Part shown: one piece after another, positions 1-9,875 of the stretch
Layout of the letters: each line of letters starts with the position of its first letter
How positions within the stretch are numbered: the first letter of the stretch is position 1
The notes under the pieces: generated by a model
Seen by the model: only the letters and a program-made list of their open reading frames with translations
What the model was told of the DNA's origin: nothing
Databases searched by the model: none
NCBI RefSeq assembly: GCF_003967275.1
Contig: NZ_AP018721.1
Location: 1,116,001 to 1,180,000, forward strand
Source of the DNA: Sulfuritortus calidifontis
GTDB taxonomy: Bacteria; Pseudomonadota; Gammaproteobacteria; Burkholderiales; Thiobacillaceae
DNA: 64,000 nucleotides
Reading direction: 5' to 3'
Translations under genes and position numbers: made by a program

Positions 1-498
1 CTGCTCAACTTCGCCCGCGACGGCATCGTCAGCGAGCCGGCGGTGCTCGATGGCCTGAACCAGGGCAGGCTGCACGCCTATGTCTGCGACTTCCCGAGCA
101 ACCTGCTCAGGCAGCATCCGCGCTTCGTCGCCCTGCCGCATCTGGGCGCCTCGACCGAGGAGGCGGAGGAGAACTGCGCGGTGATGGTGGCGGAGCAATT
201 GGCCGACTACCTGGAAAACGGCAACATCCTCAATTCGGTCAACTTCCCCAACATCAATATGCCGCGCGAGTCGACCTGGCGCCTGGCCATCGCCAACGCC
301 AACGTGCCCAATATGCTGGGCCAGATCTCGACCGCCTTGGCCGGCGCCGGGCTCAATATCCACAACATGCTGAACAAGTCCAAGGGCGACCTGGCCTATA
401 CCCTGGTCGATGTCGACAGCGCCGTGCCCGAGGCCGTGCTCCTGGCCCTGGCCGGCATCGAGGGCGTGCTCAGGGTGCGGTACCTGCCGGCGGAGTGA
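1..498 (+). CDS. serA: D-3-phosphoglycerate dehydrogenase, C-terminal part (5' end outside window)
   Basis: This enzyme oxidises 3-phosphoglycerate to phosphohydroxypyruvate, the first step of serine synthesis. The frame is open from base 1, so the start lies outside the window and 165 residues are visible. They begin inside the NAD-binding/catalytic region (LLNFARDGIV, then LPHLGASTEEAEENCA, which carries the catalytic-loop histidine). A linker with NFPNINMPR follows, then a C-terminal ACT domain over about the last 75 residues (IANANVPNMLGQIS). The GTG at 43 is internal, because homologous sequence continues upstream of it. The stop lies 12 bp before pheA, so the gene heads an amino-acid biosynthesis run. 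Serine control through the ACT domain is family knowledge. Confidence 0.93.
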   Translation: MLNFARDGIVSEPAVLDGLNQGRLHAYVCDFPSNLLRQHPRFVALPHLGASTEEAEENCAVMVAEQLADYLENGNILNSVNFPNINMPRESTWRLAIANANVPNMLGQISTALAGAGLNIHNMLNKSKGDLAYTLVDVDSAVPEAVLLALAGIEGVLRVRYLPAE

Positions 499-510
499 AA
501 GCGGGGCTGA

Positions 511-1593
511 ATGGAAAAGCAACTCGAACAACTGCGGGCGCAGATCGATGCCCTGGACGAACAGATCCTCAAGCTGCTCAACGAGCGGGCCAAGCTGGCC
601 CAGGCGGTGGGCCATGTGAAAGGGGGCTCGCTGATCTACCGGCCCGAACGCGAGGCCCAGGTGCTGCGTCGGCTGAGCGAGGCCAATGCCGGTCCGCTGC
701 CGAACGAGGCGGTGCGCCTGCTGTTCCAGGAGGTGATGTCGGCCTGCCGTGCCCTGGAGCGCAGCCTGACCGTGGCCTTCCTCGGCCCCGAGGGCACCTT
801 CTCCGAGGCGGCGGTGATCAAGCAATTCGGCCATGCCGTCGTGCGCCTGCCGGCCGAGTCGATCGACGAGGTGTTCCGCCAGGTCGAGCGCGGCGAGGCC
901 GGCTACGGCGTGGTGCCGGTGGAGAACTCGACCGAGGGCGCGGTCAGCCGCACCCTGGACCTGCTCATGCAGACCCCGCTCAAGGTCTGCGGCGAGGTGA
1001 TGCTGCGCGTGCGCCAGCAGCTGCTGCGCCGAGCTGATACGGAAGGCGGGCCCGAGGGCCTGGACGGCATCGAGCGCGTCTATTCCCACGCCCAGTCCCT
1101 GGCCCAGTGCCATGAATGGCTGAACCGGCATCTGCCCAAGGCCGAGCGCATCCCCGTGGTCAGCAACGCCGAGGCCGCCCGGCTGGCGGCGCAGGACCCC
1201 AAGGCCGCCGCGGTGGCGGGCGAGGTGGCGGCCGAGCGCTACGGCCTGGCCATCGTGGCGCGCGACATCGAGGACGAGCCGGGCAATACCACGCGCTTTC
1301 TGGTGCTGGGTCCGGAGGATGCCGCGCCTTCCGGGCGCGACAAGACCTCGCTGGTGCTCTCGGCGCAGAATCGGCCGGGCGCGCTGCTCGACCTGATCGC
1401 GCCGTTCTCCGAGGCCGGCATCGGCCTCAACCGCCTGGAGTCGCGGCCGGCCCGCAGCGGCGCCTGGGAATATGTCTTTTTCATCGACATCGACGGCCAC
1501 CGCAGCGAGCCGCGGGTAGCCGCGGTGCTCGACCGCGTGCGGGCCAATGCCACCCTGTTCAAGGTGCTGGGCTCCTACCCGGTCGCCGTTTAA
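511..1593 (+). CDS. pheA: Bifunctional chorismate mutase/prephenate dehydratase (P-protein)
   Basis: It converts chorismate to prephenate and then to phenylpyruvate for phenylalanine. The 360 residues show an AroQ chorismate mutase domain (about 1-85, LRAQIDALDEQIL), a prephenate dehydratase domain from about 87 (VAFLGPEGTFSEAA; STEGAVSRTLD near 140-150; NTTRFLVLG near 262), and a C-terminal ACT domain (about 280-355). The ACT domain carries the LNRLESRPAR signature linked to phenylalanine feedback. The length is normal for the family. ATG at 511 is 12 bp after serA, and hisC follows after 15 bp, which suggests one transcript. Confidence 0.97.
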   Translation: MEKQLEQLRAQIDALDEQILKLLNERAKLAQAVGHVKGGSLIYRPEREAQVLRRLSEANAGPLPNEAVRLLFQEVMSACRALERSLTVAFLGPEGTFSEAAVIKQFGHAVVRLPAESIDEVFRQVERGEAGYGVVPVENSTEGAVSRTLDLLMQTPLKVCGEVMLRVRQQLLRRADTEGGPEGLDGIERVYSHAQSLAQCHEWLNRHLPKAERIPVVSNAEAARLAAQDPKAAAVAGEVAAERYGLAIVARDIEDEPGNTTRFLVLGPEDAAPSGRDKTSLVLSAQNRPGALLDLIAPFSEAGIGLNRLESRPARSGAWEYVFFIDIDGHRSEPRVAAVLDRVRANATLFKVLGSYPVAV

Positions 1594-1608
1594 TTCATTT
1601 CAGCTTTC

Positions 1609-2697
1609 ATGATCGCACCCGACCACATCCGTGCCATTGCCCCCTATCAGCCGGGCAAGCCGATCGCCGAACTGGCCCGCGAGATGGGCCTGAACGAGGC
1701 CGACATCGTCAAGCTCGCCTCCAACGAAAACCCGCTCGGCGTCTCGCCCAAGGCCCGCGCCGCCATCGCCGATAGTCTCGACGAGCTGGCCCTCTACCCG
1801 GACGGCAACGGCTTCGAGCTGAAGAGCGCCATCGCCCGCAAGCACGGCGTCGGCCTCGACCAGATCGTGCTCGGCAATGGCTCCAACGATGTCCTGGAAC
1901 TGGCCGCCCGCGCCCTGCTCACGCCGGGCAGCAGCGCGGTCTATGCCCAGCACGCCTTCGCCGTCTATCCCCTGGTCACCCAGGCCTGCGGCGCCGCCGG
2001 CATCGAGGCCAAGGCGAAGGCATTCAGCCACGACCTCTCCGCCATGCTGGCGGCGATCCGGCCCGACACCCGCATTGTCTTCATCGCCAATCCGAACAAC
2101 CCGACCGGCACCCTGCTCGATGCCGATGCGCTGCATGGTTTCCTGAAGAAGGTGTCGCCCGAGGTGCTGGTGGTGCTGGACGAGGCCTATGTCGAGTTCC
2201 TGCCGGAAGCCAGGCGCACACCCTCGGTCGAATGGCTGAAGGAATTTCCCAATCTCCTGGTCAGCCGCACCTTCTCCAAGGCCTACGGCCTGGCCGGTCT
2301 GCGTGTGGGTTTCGGCCTGGCGCAGCCCGAGGTGGCCGATCTCCTGAACCGCGTGCGCCAGCCGTTCAACGTCAACAGCCTGGCCTTGAAGGCGGCCGCC
2401 GCCGCGCTGGACGATCAGGCCTTCCTGGCCGAGTCGAAACGGGTGAACGACGCCGGCATGGCGCAATTGACGGAGGGCTTCCGGCGCCTGGGCCTGGACT
2501 ACATCCCGTCCTGGGGCAATTTCGTCGCGGTCAGGGTGGGCGCGGCCGGCACGGTCTTTCAGGCGCTGTTGCAAAAAGGCGTGATCGTGCGGCCGGTGGC
2601 CAATTACGGCATGCCGGACTACCTGCGCATCTCCATCGGCCTGCCCGAGCAGAACGCGCGGTGCCTGGCGGCGCTGCAAGCGGTGCTGGGCAAATGA
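1609..2697 (+). CDS. hisC: Histidinol-phosphate aminotransferase
   Basis: This PLP-dependent fold-type I aminotransferase acts on imidazole-acetol phosphate and glutamate in histidine synthesis. HisC2-type enzymes in this gene context may also transaminate aromatic keto acids. The 362 residues contain LASNENPLG near 37, NPNNPTGTLL near 161, DEAYVEFLPE near 191 and the PLP-lysine motif SRTFSKAYGLAGLR, with the lysine at about 224. It lies between pheA and tyrA, which supports a second role in phenylalanine/tyrosine transamination; that role is inference. Its TGA overlaps the tyrA ATG by 4 bp. Confidence 0.95.
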   Translation: MIAPDHIRAIAPYQPGKPIAELAREMGLNEADIVKLASNENPLGVSPKARAAIADSLDELALYPDGNGFELKSAIARKHGVGLDQIVLGNGSNDVLELAARALLTPGSSAVYAQHAFAVYPLVTQACGAAGIEAKAKAFSHDLSAMLAAIRPDTRIVFIANPNNPTGTLLDADALHGFLKKVSPEVLVVLDEAYVEFLPEARRTPSVEWLKEFPNLLVSRTFSKAYGLAGLRVGFGLAQPEVADLLNRVRQPFNVNSLALKAAAAALDDQAFLAESKRVNDAGMAQLTEGFRRLGLDYIPSWGNFVAVRVGAAGTVFQALLQKGVIVRPVANYGMPDYLRISIGLPEQNARCLAALQAVLGK

Positions 2698-3557
2698 TCG
2701 AGCGTCTGGTCGTCGTCGGCGTCGGTCTGATCGGCGGCTCCTGCGCCCTGGCCCTGCGCAGGGCCGGCCAGGTGCGCCATATCGTCGGCGTCGGCCGCAG
2801 CCGGGACAATCTGCGCGAGGCGGTCAAGCTGGGCGTGATCGACGAGATCGCCGATTCCGCCGCCGCGGCGGTGCGCGGCGCCGACCTGGTGCTGCTGGCG
2901 GTGCCGGTCGGGGCAATGCCCGCGGTCCTGCGCGAGATCGCGCCGCACCTGCCGAAGGACTGCCTGGTCACCGATGCCGGCAGCACCAAGCAGGATGTGG
3001 TCGCCGCGGCGCGGGCCGCGCTGGCCGGCGGGCTTGGCCGGTTCGTGCCGGGCCACCCGATTGCCGGTGCCGAGAACAGCGGGGTGGCTGCGGCGCGGGC
3101 CGACCTCTATCAAGGTCGCCAGGTCGTGCTCACGCCGCTGGCGGAAAACGCCCCGGCCGCGGTCGAGCGCATTGCTGCGCTGTGGCGGGCCTGCGGTGCC
3201 GAGGTGGCGCAGATGAGCGCCGAGGCGCACGATCGCATCTTTGCCGCGGTGAGCCACCTGCCGCATCTGGCCGCCTTCGCCCTGGTCGACGACCTGGCCG
3301 GCCGCAGCGAGGCCGATACCTATTTTCGCTACGCCGGCAGCGGCTTCCGCGATTTCACCCGCATCGCCGGCAGCCATCCCGAGATGTGGCGCGACATCGC
3401 CCTGGCCAATCGCGAGGCGCTGCTGGGCGAACTCGACGCCTACATCGCCGAACTGGAACAAATCCGCGGCCTGCTTGCCCGCGGCGACGCGGCAGGGCTG
3501 GAAGCCATCTTCCAGCGCGCGAGCCGGGCCCGCAAAGACTGGAACCCGAATAGCTAA
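2694..3557 (+). CDS. tyrA: Prephenate dehydrogenase
   Basis: It oxidatively decarboxylates prephenate to 4-hydroxyphenylpyruvate for tyrosine. The 287 residues begin with a Rossmann motif, VVGVGLIGGSCALALRR. Next come LVTDAGSTKQDV and GHPIAGAENSGV, the conserved TyrA active-site stretch, and then AVSHLPHLAAFAL. No chorismate mutase domain is attached. The ATG at 2694 overlaps the hisC stop as ATGA, so translation is probably coupled. The open frame extends further upstream, but that part only shadows hisC. aroA follows after 3 bp. Confidence 0.95.
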   Translation: MIERLVVVGVGLIGGSCALALRRAGQVRHIVGVGRSRDNLREAVKLGVIDEIADSAAAAVRGADLVLLAVPVGAMPAVLREIAPHLPKDCLVTDAGSTKQDVVAAARAALAGGLGRFVPGHPIAGAENSGVAAARADLYQGRQVVLTPLAENAPAAVERIAALWRACGAEVAQMSAEAHDRIFAAVSHLPHLAAFALVDDLAGRSEADTYFRYAGSGFRDFTRIAGSHPEMWRDIALANREALLGELDAYIAELEQIRGLLARGDAAGLEAIFQRASRARKDWNPNS

Positions 3558-3560
3558 ATC

Positions 3561-4856
3561 ATGACTGTTGAATTTCTCGATCTTGCCGCCGCCCGCGGCG
3601 CCCGCGGCAGCGTCAAGCTGCCTGGTTCTAAAAGCATTTCCAACCGCATCCTGCTGCTCGCCGCCCTGGCCAAAGGCACGACCGAGGTCAAGGCCCTGCT
3701 CGATTCCGACGACACCCAGGTGATGCTGGAGGCCCTGAAGCGCCTGGGCGTCAACTGGACCCGGCATCCGAACAGCGACGATTACCGGGTCGAGGGCGTG
3801 GGCGGGGTCTTCCCGGTGAAAGAGGCCGATCTCTTCCTGGGCAATGCCGGTACCGCCTTCCGCAGCTTGACGGCGGCCTGCGCCCTGGCTGGCGGCCATT
3901 ACACCCTGACCGGCGTGCCGCGCATGCACGAGCGGCCGATCGGCGACCTGGTCGATGCCGTGCGCCAGGTCGGCGCCGACATCCGTTACCTGGGCAGTAC
4001 CGGCTTCCCGCCGCTGGAGGTCCGCCCCGTCTCCGACACCGGCGGCAGCCTGGTCCGGGTGCGCGGCAATGTCTCCAGCCAGTACCTGACCGGCCTGCTG
4101 CTCTCGGCGCCGCTGCTCGGGCGCGAGGTGGTGGTCGAGGTCGAGGGCGATCTGATCTCCAAGCCTTATGTCGAGATCACGCTCAATCTGATGAAGCGCT
4201 TCGGCATCGAGGTGAAACGCGAGGGCTGGCAGCGCTTCATCGTCCCGGCCGCCACCTATCAGAGCCCGGGTAGCATCCAGGTCGAGGGCGATGCCTCCTC
4301 GGCCTCGTATTTCCTCGCCGCCGGCGCCATCGGCCACGGGCCGGTGCGGGTCGAAGGAGTGGGTCGCAACAGCATCCAGGGCGATGTCCGCTTCGCCGAA
4401 GCGCTGGCAAGGATGGGCGCCGAGATCGGCTTCGGCCCCAACTGGATCGAGTGCCGCCTGGGCTGCGCCGACAAGCTGCACGCCCTGGAACTCGACTGCA
4501 ACCATATCCCGGATGCCGCGATGACACTGGCCATCCTCGCCCTGTTCGCCGACGGCACCACGACCTTGAGCAACATCGCCTCCTGGCGGGTGAAGGAGAC
4601 CGACCGCATCGCCGCCATGGCCACCGAGCTGCGCAAGCTCGGCGCGGTGGTGGAGGAGGGCGCCGACTACATCAAGATCACGCCGCCGGCCAGGCTGATC
4701 GAGAACGCCGCCATCGACACCTATGACGATCACCGCATGGCGATGTGCTTCTCGCTGGTCAGCCTCGCCGGCGTGCCCATCCGCATCAACGACCCCAAGT
4801 GCGTGAACAAGACCTTCCCGGGCTATTGGGACGCCCTGGCCTCGGTCGCCGCCTGA
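3561..4856 (+). CDS. aroA: 3-phosphoshikimate 1-carboxyvinyltransferase (EPSP synthase)
   Basis: It makes EPSP from shikimate-3-phosphate and PEP, the sixth shikimate-pathway step. The 431 residues show the two-domain fold signatures. [17 protein letters not shown] near 20 contains the PEP-contacting lysine, and [16 protein letters not shown] near 92 is the second signature. The C-terminal region has [12 protein letters not shown] and [17 protein letters not shown], both conserved active-site segments. The gene lies between tyrA and cmk with short spacers, an order common in proteobacteria. Confidence 0.97.
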   Translation: MTVEFLDLAAARGARGSVKLPGSKSISNRILLLAALAKGTTEVKALLDSDDTQVMLEALKRLGVNWTRHPNSDDYRVEGVGGVFPVKEADLFLGNAGTAFRSLTAACALAGGHYTLTGVPRMHERPIGDLVDAVRQVGADIRYLGSTGFPPLEVRPVSDTGGSLVRVRGNVSSQYLTGLLLSAPLLGREVVVEVEGDLISKPYVEITLNLMKRFGIEVKREGWQRFIVPAATYQSPGSIQVEGDASSASYFLAAGAIGHGPVRVEGVGRNSIQGDVRFAEALARMGAEIGFGPNWIECRLGCADKLHALELDCNHIPDAAMTLAILALFADGTTTLSNIASWRVKETDRIAAMATELRKLGAVVEEGADYIKITPPARLIENAAIDTYDDHRMAMCFSLVSLAGVPIRINDPKCVNKTFPGYWDALASVAA

Positions 4857-4872
4857 TTTCCGAAAGCTGAGC

Positions 4873-5532
4873 ATGTCCATTCCTGTCATCGCCATCGATG
4901 GCCCGTCCGCCTCGGGCAAGGGCACCATCGCCGCCATCGTCGCCCAGCGCCTGGGCTTCCACTACCTCGACAGCGGGGCCATCTACCGGGTGACCGCCTA
5001 CGCCGCGCTGCAGAACAAGATCGATCTGGCCGACGAGCCGGCCCTGGTCGAACTGGCCGGCCGGCTCGACCTGCGCTTCGACGGGGCCGAGGTCTATCTC
5101 GACGGCCGGCCGGTGGGCGATGCCATCCGCACCGAGGAGGCCGGCCGCGCCGCCTCGACCATCGCCGTGCTGCCCCGGCTGCGCGAGGCCCTGCTCGCCC
5201 GCCAGCGCGCCTTCCGCCAGGCACCGGGCCTGGCCACCGACGGCCGGGACATGGGCACCGTGGTCTTCCCGGATGCCCAGGTCAAGGTCTTCCTCACCGC
5301 CAGCGCCGAGGAGCGGGCCAATCGCCGCTATAAACAGTTGATTGAAAAAGGTTTCTGTGCTAACTTCGCCCAGATTCTGCAGGATCTGCAGGAACGGGAC
5401 GCGCGCGATGCCGCCCGCTCCGCCGCACCCCTGCAGCATGCGCCGGATGCCGTGCTGATCGACACCACCGGCATGACCATCGAAGCGGTCGTGCAAGCGG
5501 TGCTCGATTTATACAGCCAGGCGCCGGCTTAA
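4873..5532 (+). CDS. cmk: Cytidylate kinase
   Basis: It phosphorylates CMP/dCMP to the diphosphate using ATP. The 219 residues begin with [15 protein letters not shown] (Walker A). [10 protein letters not shown] is the NMP-binding part, [13 protein letters not shown] lies mid-protein, and RANRRYKQL is the lid region. Length matches the family (about 220-230). It sits 16 bp after aroA. A strong hairpin plus T-tract follows at once, so transcription from the amino-acid genes probably drops before rpsA. Confidence 0.96.
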   Translation: MSIPVIAIDGPSASGKGTIAAIVAQRLGFHYLDSGAIYRVTAYAALQNKIDLADEPALVELAGRLDLRFDGAEVYLDGRPVGDAIRTEEAGRAASTIAVLPRLREALLARQRAFRQAPGLATDGRDMGTVVFPDAQVKVFLTASAEERANRRYKQLIEKGFCANFAQILQDLQERDARDAARSAAPLQHAPDAVLIDTTGMTIEAVVQAVLDLYSQAPA

Positions 5533-5537
5533 CAGGC

Positions 5538-5586
5538 CCCGAAGGCCCAAGGGAGACGCTCCCGGTCCTTCGGGTTTTTGTTTTTT
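5538..5586 (+). terminator. Rho-independent terminator between cmk and rpsA
   Basis: CCCGAAGG at 5538-5545 pairs perfectly with CCTTCGGG at 5567-5574. An inner GGGAG/CTCCC stem adds to it, and TTTTTGTTTTTT follows directly. It separates the biosynthetic run from rpsA. It could also act as a leader structure for rpsA. Confidence 0.85.
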
Positions 5587-5628
5587 AACTGACCCGTGGC
5601 AACACGGTATTTGTGTAGGTTTCCTTTC

Positions 5629-7350
5629 ATGTCCACTGCAACTGCAACTTCCACCCAAGCCCCCAAAGAGAGTTTTGCCGCCCTGTTCGAAGAGAGCATC
5701 GCCCGCCAGGAAATGCGCGTTGGCGAAGTCATCACCGCCGAGGTGGTGGGGATCGACGACAACTTCGTCACCGTCAACGCCGGCCTCAAGTCCGAGAGCC
5801 TGATCCCCGTCGAGGAATTCAAGAACGACCGCGGCGAAGTGGAAGTCAAGGTGGGCGATTTCGTCCCCGTCGCCATCGAATCGCTGGAAGACGGCTATGG
5901 CTCGACCAAGCTGTCGCGCGACCGCGCCAAGCGCCTGGCCGCCTGGCTGGACCTGGAGTCCGCCATGCAGGAAGGCCGCATCGTCAAGGGCCTGATCCAG
6001 GGCAAGGTCAAGGGCGGTCTCACCGTCATGTGCAATGGCATCCGCGCCTTCCTGCCGGGTTCCCTGGTCGACGTGCGTCCGGTCAAGGACACCACCCCCT
6101 ACGAGGGCAAAGAGGGCGAGTTCAAGGTCATCAAACTCGACCGCAAGCGCAACAACGTCGTGGTCTCGCGCAAGGCCGTGCTGGAGCAGAGCATGGGCGC
6201 CGAGCGTCAGGCTCTGCTGGAGAACCTGAAAGAGGGTGCCACGGTCAAGGGCATCGTCAAGAACATCACCGAGTACGGCGCCTTCGTCGATCTGGGTGGC
6301 ATCGACGGTCTGCTGCACATCACCGATCTGGCCTGGCGCCGGGTCAAGCACCCGTCCGAGGTGGTCAACGTCGGTGACGAGGTCACCGCCGTGGTGCTCA
6401 AGTTCGACCAGGAGAAGAATCGCGTCTCCCTGGGCATGAAGCAGCTGGGCGAAGACCCGTGGGTGGGTCTGTCCCGTCGTTACCCCACCGGCACCCGCAT
6501 GTTCGGCAAGGTGGCCAACCTCACCGAGTACGGCGCCTTCGTCGAGATCGAGCCGGGCATCGAGGGCCTGGTCCACGTGTCCGAGATGGACTGGACCAAC
6601 AAGAACGTCAACCCGTCCAAGGTCGTGGCCCTGGGCGACGAGGTCGAGGTCATGGTGCTGGAGATCGACGAGGATCGCCGCCGCATCTCCCTGGGCATGA
6701 AGCAGTGCAAGGCCAACCCGTGGGAAGACTTCTCGATGAACCACAAGAAGGGCGACAAGGTCTCCGGCCAGATCAAGTCGATCACCGACTTCGGCATCTT
6801 CATCGGCCTGCCCGGTGGCATCGACGGCCTGGTCCACCTGTCCGACCTGTCCTGGAACAAGAGTGGCGAAGAGGCCTTGCGCGACTACAAGAAGGGCGAG
6901 GAAGTCGAAGCCGTGGTGCTGGCCATCGATGTCGAGAAGGAGCGCATCTCCCTGGGCATCAAGCAGCTCGAGGGTGACCCCTTCACCTCCTACATGTCGA
7001 CCCATGACAAGGGCAGCGTCGTCACCGGCACCGTGAAGTCCATGGATGCCAAGGGCGCCGTGATCCAGCTGGCCGACGATGTCGAGGGCTACCTGCGCGC
7101 CTCCGAAGTGTCGCGCGACCGCGTCGAGGACATCCGCACCCACCTGAAGGAAGGCGAGTCGGTCGAGGTGATGATCATCAACGTCGATCGCAAGAACCGT
7201 CAGATCAACCTTTCGATCAAGGCCAAGGACGCCGCCGATCAAGCCGATGCGCTGTCGCGCATGGCGAGCGAGCAGGCTGCCAGCACCGGCACCACCAACC
7301 TGGGTGCCCTGCTCAAGGCCAAGCTCGACAACAAGAACAGCGAGTCTTGA
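5629..7350 (+). CDS. rpsA: 30S ribosomal protein S1
   Basis: S1 binds mRNA leaders and brings them to the 30S subunit. The 573 residues form a chain of S1 OB-fold repeats. Recurrent motifs include [39 protein letters not shown] and [20 protein letters not shown]. The last four repeats are the most regular, and the first two (ribosome-binding) are more divergent. I chose ATG 5629 ([10 protein letters not shown]); an upstream GTG at 5596 would add 11 unlikely residues next to the T-tract. Length is close to the roughly 557-570 residues of other proteobacterial S1 proteins. ihfB follows after 14 bp, the usual partner. Confidence 0.97.
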   Translation: MSTATATSTQAPKESFAALFEESIARQEMRVGEVITAEVVGIDDNFVTVNAGLKSESLIPVEEFKNDRGEVEVKVGDFVPVAIESLEDGYGSTKLSRDRAKRLAAWLDLESAMQEGRIVKGLIQGKVKGGLTVMCNGIRAFLPGSLVDVRPVKDTTPYEGKEGEFKVIKLDRKRNNVVVSRKAVLEQSMGAERQALLENLKEGATVKGIVKNITEYGAFVDLGGIDGLLHITDLAWRRVKHPSEVVNVGDEVTAVVLKFDQEKNRVSLGMKQLGEDPWVGLSRRYPTGTRMFGKVANLTEYGAFVEIEPGIEGLVHVSEMDWTNKNVNPSKVVALGDEVEVMVLEIDEDRRRISLGMKQCKANPWEDFSMNHKKGDKVSGQIKSITDFGIFIGLPGGIDGLVHLSDLSWNKSGEEALRDYKKGEEVEAVVLAIDVEKERISLGIKQLEGDPFTSYMSTHDKGSVVTGTVKSMDAKGAVIQLADDVEGYLRASEVSRDRVEDIRTHLKEGESVEVMIINVDRKNRQINLSIKAKDAADQADALSRMASEQAASTGTTNLGALLKAKLDNKNSES

Positions 7351-7364
7351 TCCGAGGCGCCGGT

Positions 7365-7649
7365 ATGACCAAGTCGGAGTTGATCACCCGACTGGCGGAG
7401 CGCCATCCGCATCTGGTGGCGACTGACGCCGAGCTGGCCGTCAAGGCGATCATCGACGCGATGGTCGACAGCCTGGTGGCCGGTGAGCGCATCGAGATCC
7501 GTGGTTTCGGTAGTTTCAGTCTGAACTACCGGCCGCCCCGGGTCGGCCGCAACCCCAAGACCGGCGAAAAGGTGCACGTGGCAGGCAAGCACGTGCCCCA
7601 TTTCAAGGCCGGCAAGGAGCTGCGCGACCGGGTCGACTACAAGTCTTGA
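7365..7649 (+). CDS. ihfB: Integration host factor subunit beta
   Basis: This is the beta subunit of the DNA-bending heterodimer IHF, a nucleoid-associated protein. The 94 residues ([10 protein letters not shown]) carry the HU/IHF signature [21 protein letters not shown], with the proline of the intercalating arm. Length is typical. The start at 7365 was chosen over an upstream in-frame start that would overlap rpsA. A strong terminator follows, closing the rpsA-ihfB unit. Confidence 0.96.
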   Translation: MTKSELITRLAERHPHLVATDAELAVKAIIDAMVDSLVAGERIEIRGFGSFSLNYRPPRVGRNPKTGEKVHVAGKHVPHFKAGKELRDRVDYKS

Positions 7650-7668
7650 TCTGTTGAACCCAAGCCTG

Positions 7669-7703
7669 AAAGCGGCGCCGTTTCTGCGGCGCCGCTTTTT
7701 TTT
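7669..7703 (+). terminator. Rho-independent terminator after ihfB
   Basis: AAAGCGGCGCCG and CGGCGCCGCTTT form a perfect 12-bp stem with a 6-nt loop. It runs into eight T's ending at 7703. This is the expected end of the rpsA-ihfB transcript. Confidence 0.93.
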
Positions 7704-7719
7704 GTGGTGGCCGAACCGC

Positions 7720-7725
7720 TACAAT
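7720..7725 (+). promoter_or_regulatory. Possible -10 element for lapA-lapB-pyrF
   Basis: TACAAT lies 24 bp upstream of the lapA ATG and just after the ihfB terminator, where a new promoter is expected. The -35 position falls in the T-tract and is not convincing, so only the -10 is proposed. Confidence 0.4.
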
Positions 7726-7749
7726 GCGGAAGTTCAAGAGGGAGCCTGC

Positions 7750-8007
7750 ATGCACTACCTGGCCTTGGCCGCAAAGATCGTCCTGTTCCTGCTGCTGCTC
7801 AGTTTCGCCGCGATGAACAGCGACACCGTGTCTTTGCGCTATTTCCTCGGCCTGGAATGGCGTGCCCCCCTGGTGTTGATGCTGTTCGTCTTCTTCGCGC
7901 TGGGCCTGTTGCTCGGCCTCTTGATCGGCGTCGGTCAGCGCTGGCGCCAGGGCAGGGAGCTGGCGGCACTGCGGCGCGGCCAGCAGGCAACGGATAACAA
8001 GGAATAG
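7750..8007 (+). CDS. lapA: LapA-domain inner-membrane protein (LPS assembly protein A)
   Basis: This small inner-membrane protein works with LapB in control of LPS synthesis (family knowledge from E. coli YciS/YciM). The 85 residues hold two hydrophobic helices, about 5-25 (AAKIVLFLLLLSFAA) and 42-62 (VLMLFVFFALGLLLGLLIG), then a basic cytoplasmic tail. ATG 7750 has a GGGAG ribosome site 5-9 bp upstream. An upstream in-frame start would lie across the ihfB terminator, so I rejected it. lapB starts 6 bp later. Confidence 0.88.
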   Translation: MHYLALAAKIVLFLLLLSFAAMNSDTVSLRYFLGLEWRAPLVLMLFVFFALGLLLGLLIGVGQRWRQGRELAALRRGQQATDNKE

Positions 8008-8013
8008 CGATCT

Positions 8014-9177
8014 ATGGAACTCGAGGCCTGGCACCTCCTGGTTCTCCCCCTGTTTTTCGCGCTCGGCTGGGCCGCGGCGCGGGTCGACATCCGGCATCTG
8101 CTGCGCGAGTCGCGCGCCGTGCCGGCCTCCTACTTCCAGGGTCTCAACTACCTGCTCAACGAGCAGCCGGACCGCGCCATCGAGGCCTTCGTCGAGGTGG
8201 CCAAGGTCAATGCCGACACCCTGGAGTTGCACTACGCACTGGGTGCCCTGTTCCGCAAGCGGGGCGAGATCGACCGCGCCATCCGCATGCATCAGAACCT
8301 GGTCGACCGGGCCGACCTCAACCAGGAACAAAGCCTGCGCGCCCTGTTCGAACTGGGCCTGGACTATATGAAGGCCGGTCTGCTCGACCGCGCCGAGGAC
8401 ATCTTCAAACGGCTGCAGGACAGTCCGCATGCCCTGGATGCCCGGCAGAACCTGTTGGAGATCTATGTGCTGGAGAAGGAATGGCAGCAGGCCATTGCCA
8501 TGGCCGAGGAATTGGAGCGCTCCGGCCTGCCGGCGCAGAACGCCGAGACTGCCCACTATCACTGCGAGCTGGCCCTGAACGCACTGTTGAGGCAAGACAC
8601 GGTTGCGGCGCGTGCCAACCTGAACACGGCCTTGGCCAAGCATCGCAAGTCGGTGCGCGCCAGCATCCAGCTGGGCGAGCTGGAGGCCCAGGCCGGCGAC
8701 GATGCCGCCGCGATTGCCGCCTGGCGTCAGGTCGAAAGCCAGAACCCGGCCTACCTGCCCATCGTCGCCGACCGCCTGTACCAGGCCTACAAGCGCCAAG
8801 GCCAGGCCGAGCAGGGCCTGCAACTGCTCAAGGCCTATCTTGAGCGCTATCCCAGCGCGGACCTGTTCCATATCGTCTTCAATGTTCTGGTCGAACACCG
8901 TGGCTGGGGCGAGGCGCGTGCCCTGGCGGCCGAGGCGCTCAAGCGCACGCCCAGCCTGCGCGTGCTCGACGATTATCTGCAGGCCCGTAGCGCCGAGAGC
9001 GAGCCCGGCGACCTGGAGACGCGCATGGCCCAGGATCTGGTGCATCGCCAGGTGAGCCGTACCTCGCATTACCAGTGCGGCCGCTGCGGCTTCAAGGCGC
9101 GCCAGTTCTTCTGGCAATGCCCGGCCTGCGCCGGCTGGGACAGCATCGCGCCGGAGAAGGCTCAACATGAACAGTGA
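8014..9177 (+). CDS. lapB: Lipopolysaccharide assembly protein B (TPR and rubredoxin-like domain)
   Basis: LapB is an inner-membrane-anchored adaptor that regulates LPS synthesis through LpxC turnover in E. coli. The 387 residues start with one hydrophobic helix (about 5-22), followed by a long TPR array (for example [20 protein letters not shown]). A C-terminal zinc ribbon holds the pairs CGRCG and CPAC near residues 352-373. All four zinc cysteines are present. Length fits E. coli YciM (389). It follows lapA closely and overlaps pyrF by 11 bp, the same order as in E. coli. Confidence 0.95.
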   Translation: MELEAWHLLVLPLFFALGWAAARVDIRHLLRESRAVPASYFQGLNYLLNEQPDRAIEAFVEVAKVNADTLELHYALGALFRKRGEIDRAIRMHQNLVDRADLNQEQSLRALFELGLDYMKAGLLDRAEDIFKRLQDSPHALDARQNLLEIYVLEKEWQQAIAMAEELERSGLPAQNAETAHYHCELALNALLRQDTVAARANLNTALAKHRKSVRASIQLGELEAQAGDDAAAIAAWRQVESQNPAYLPIVADRLYQAYKRQGQAEQGLQLLKAYLERYPSADLFHIVFNVLVEHRGWGEARALAAEALKRTPSLRVLDDYLQARSAESEPGDLETRMAQDLVHRQVSRTSHYQCGRCGFKARQFFWQCPACAGWDSIAPEKAQHEQ

Positions 9178-9871
9178 ACCGCGCGTCATCGTCGCCCTCG
9201 ACTATGCGGCCGCGGCGCCTGCGCTCGATTTCGTTGCCCGGGTCGAGCCCGGCCTATGCAAGCTCAAGGTCGGCAAGGAGCTGTTCGTCGCCGAGGGGCC
9301 GCGCCTGGTCGAGCAGCTGGTGGATCGCGGCTTCGATGTCTTCCTCGACCTGAAATTCCACGACATCCCCAACACCGTGGCCCAGGCCTGCAAGACCGCG
9401 GCCTCGCTCGGCGTCTGGCTGACCAATGTCCACGCCTCGGGCGGCCTGAAGATGATGGCCGCCGCGCGCGAGGCGCTGGAGGGCCTGGCCAAGCGGCCCA
9501 GGCTGATCGCGGTGACCGTGCTCACCAGCATGGACGCCGAGCAGCTGCATGGCATCGGCATCCAGGCCTCGCCGCGCGAGCAGGTCAGCCGCTTGGCACG
9601 CTTGACCCACGAGGCCGGTCTCGACGGGGTGGTCTGCTCGGCCCAGGAGGCCGAGATGCTGCGCGCCGATCTGGGCCGCGACTTCATGCTGGTGACGCCG
9701 GGCATCCGCCCCGCCGGCTCGAGCCACGACGACCAGAGCCGGATCATGACCCCGGCCCTGGCCATCCAGGCCGGGGCCAATTACTTGGTGATCGGCCGTC
9801 CCATTACCCAGGCGGCCGATCCGGTCGCCGTGCTGCAAGCCATTTCCACCGAGATTTCCGGAGCATTCTGA
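9167..9871 (+). CDS. pyrF: Orotidine 5'-phosphate decarboxylase
   Basis: It decarboxylates OMP to UMP, the last step of de novo pyrimidine synthesis. The 234 residues contain [14 protein letters not shown] at the N-terminus and the catalytic signature [16 protein letters not shown] near 60-75, including the Asp/Lys network. The C-terminal phosphate-binding regions are [17 protein letters not shown] and [14 protein letters not shown] 9167 lies inside the 3' end of lapB, indicating translational coupling. Confidence 0.96.
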   Translation: MNSEPRVIVALDYAAAAPALDFVARVEPGLCKLKVGKELFVAEGPRLVEQLVDRGFDVFLDLKFHDIPNTVAQACKTAASLGVWLTNVHASGGLKMMAAAREALEGLAKRPRLIAVTVLTSMDAEQLHGIGIQASPREQVSRLARLTHEAGLDGVVCSAQEAEMLRADLGRDFMLVTPGIRPAGSSHDDQSRIMTPALAIQAGANYLVIGRPITQAADPVAVLQAISTEISGAF

Positions 9872-9875
9872 AACC

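Noticed and set aside
2619-4937. A 772-codon open frame antisense to tyrA and aroA, and similar very long antisense frames over rpsA, gyrA, guaB and fabG
   Set aside because: High GC content at third positions makes the opposite frames free of stops. The translations are low-complexity Gly/Ala/Asp/His-rich with no family signal, and the sense genes are certain.
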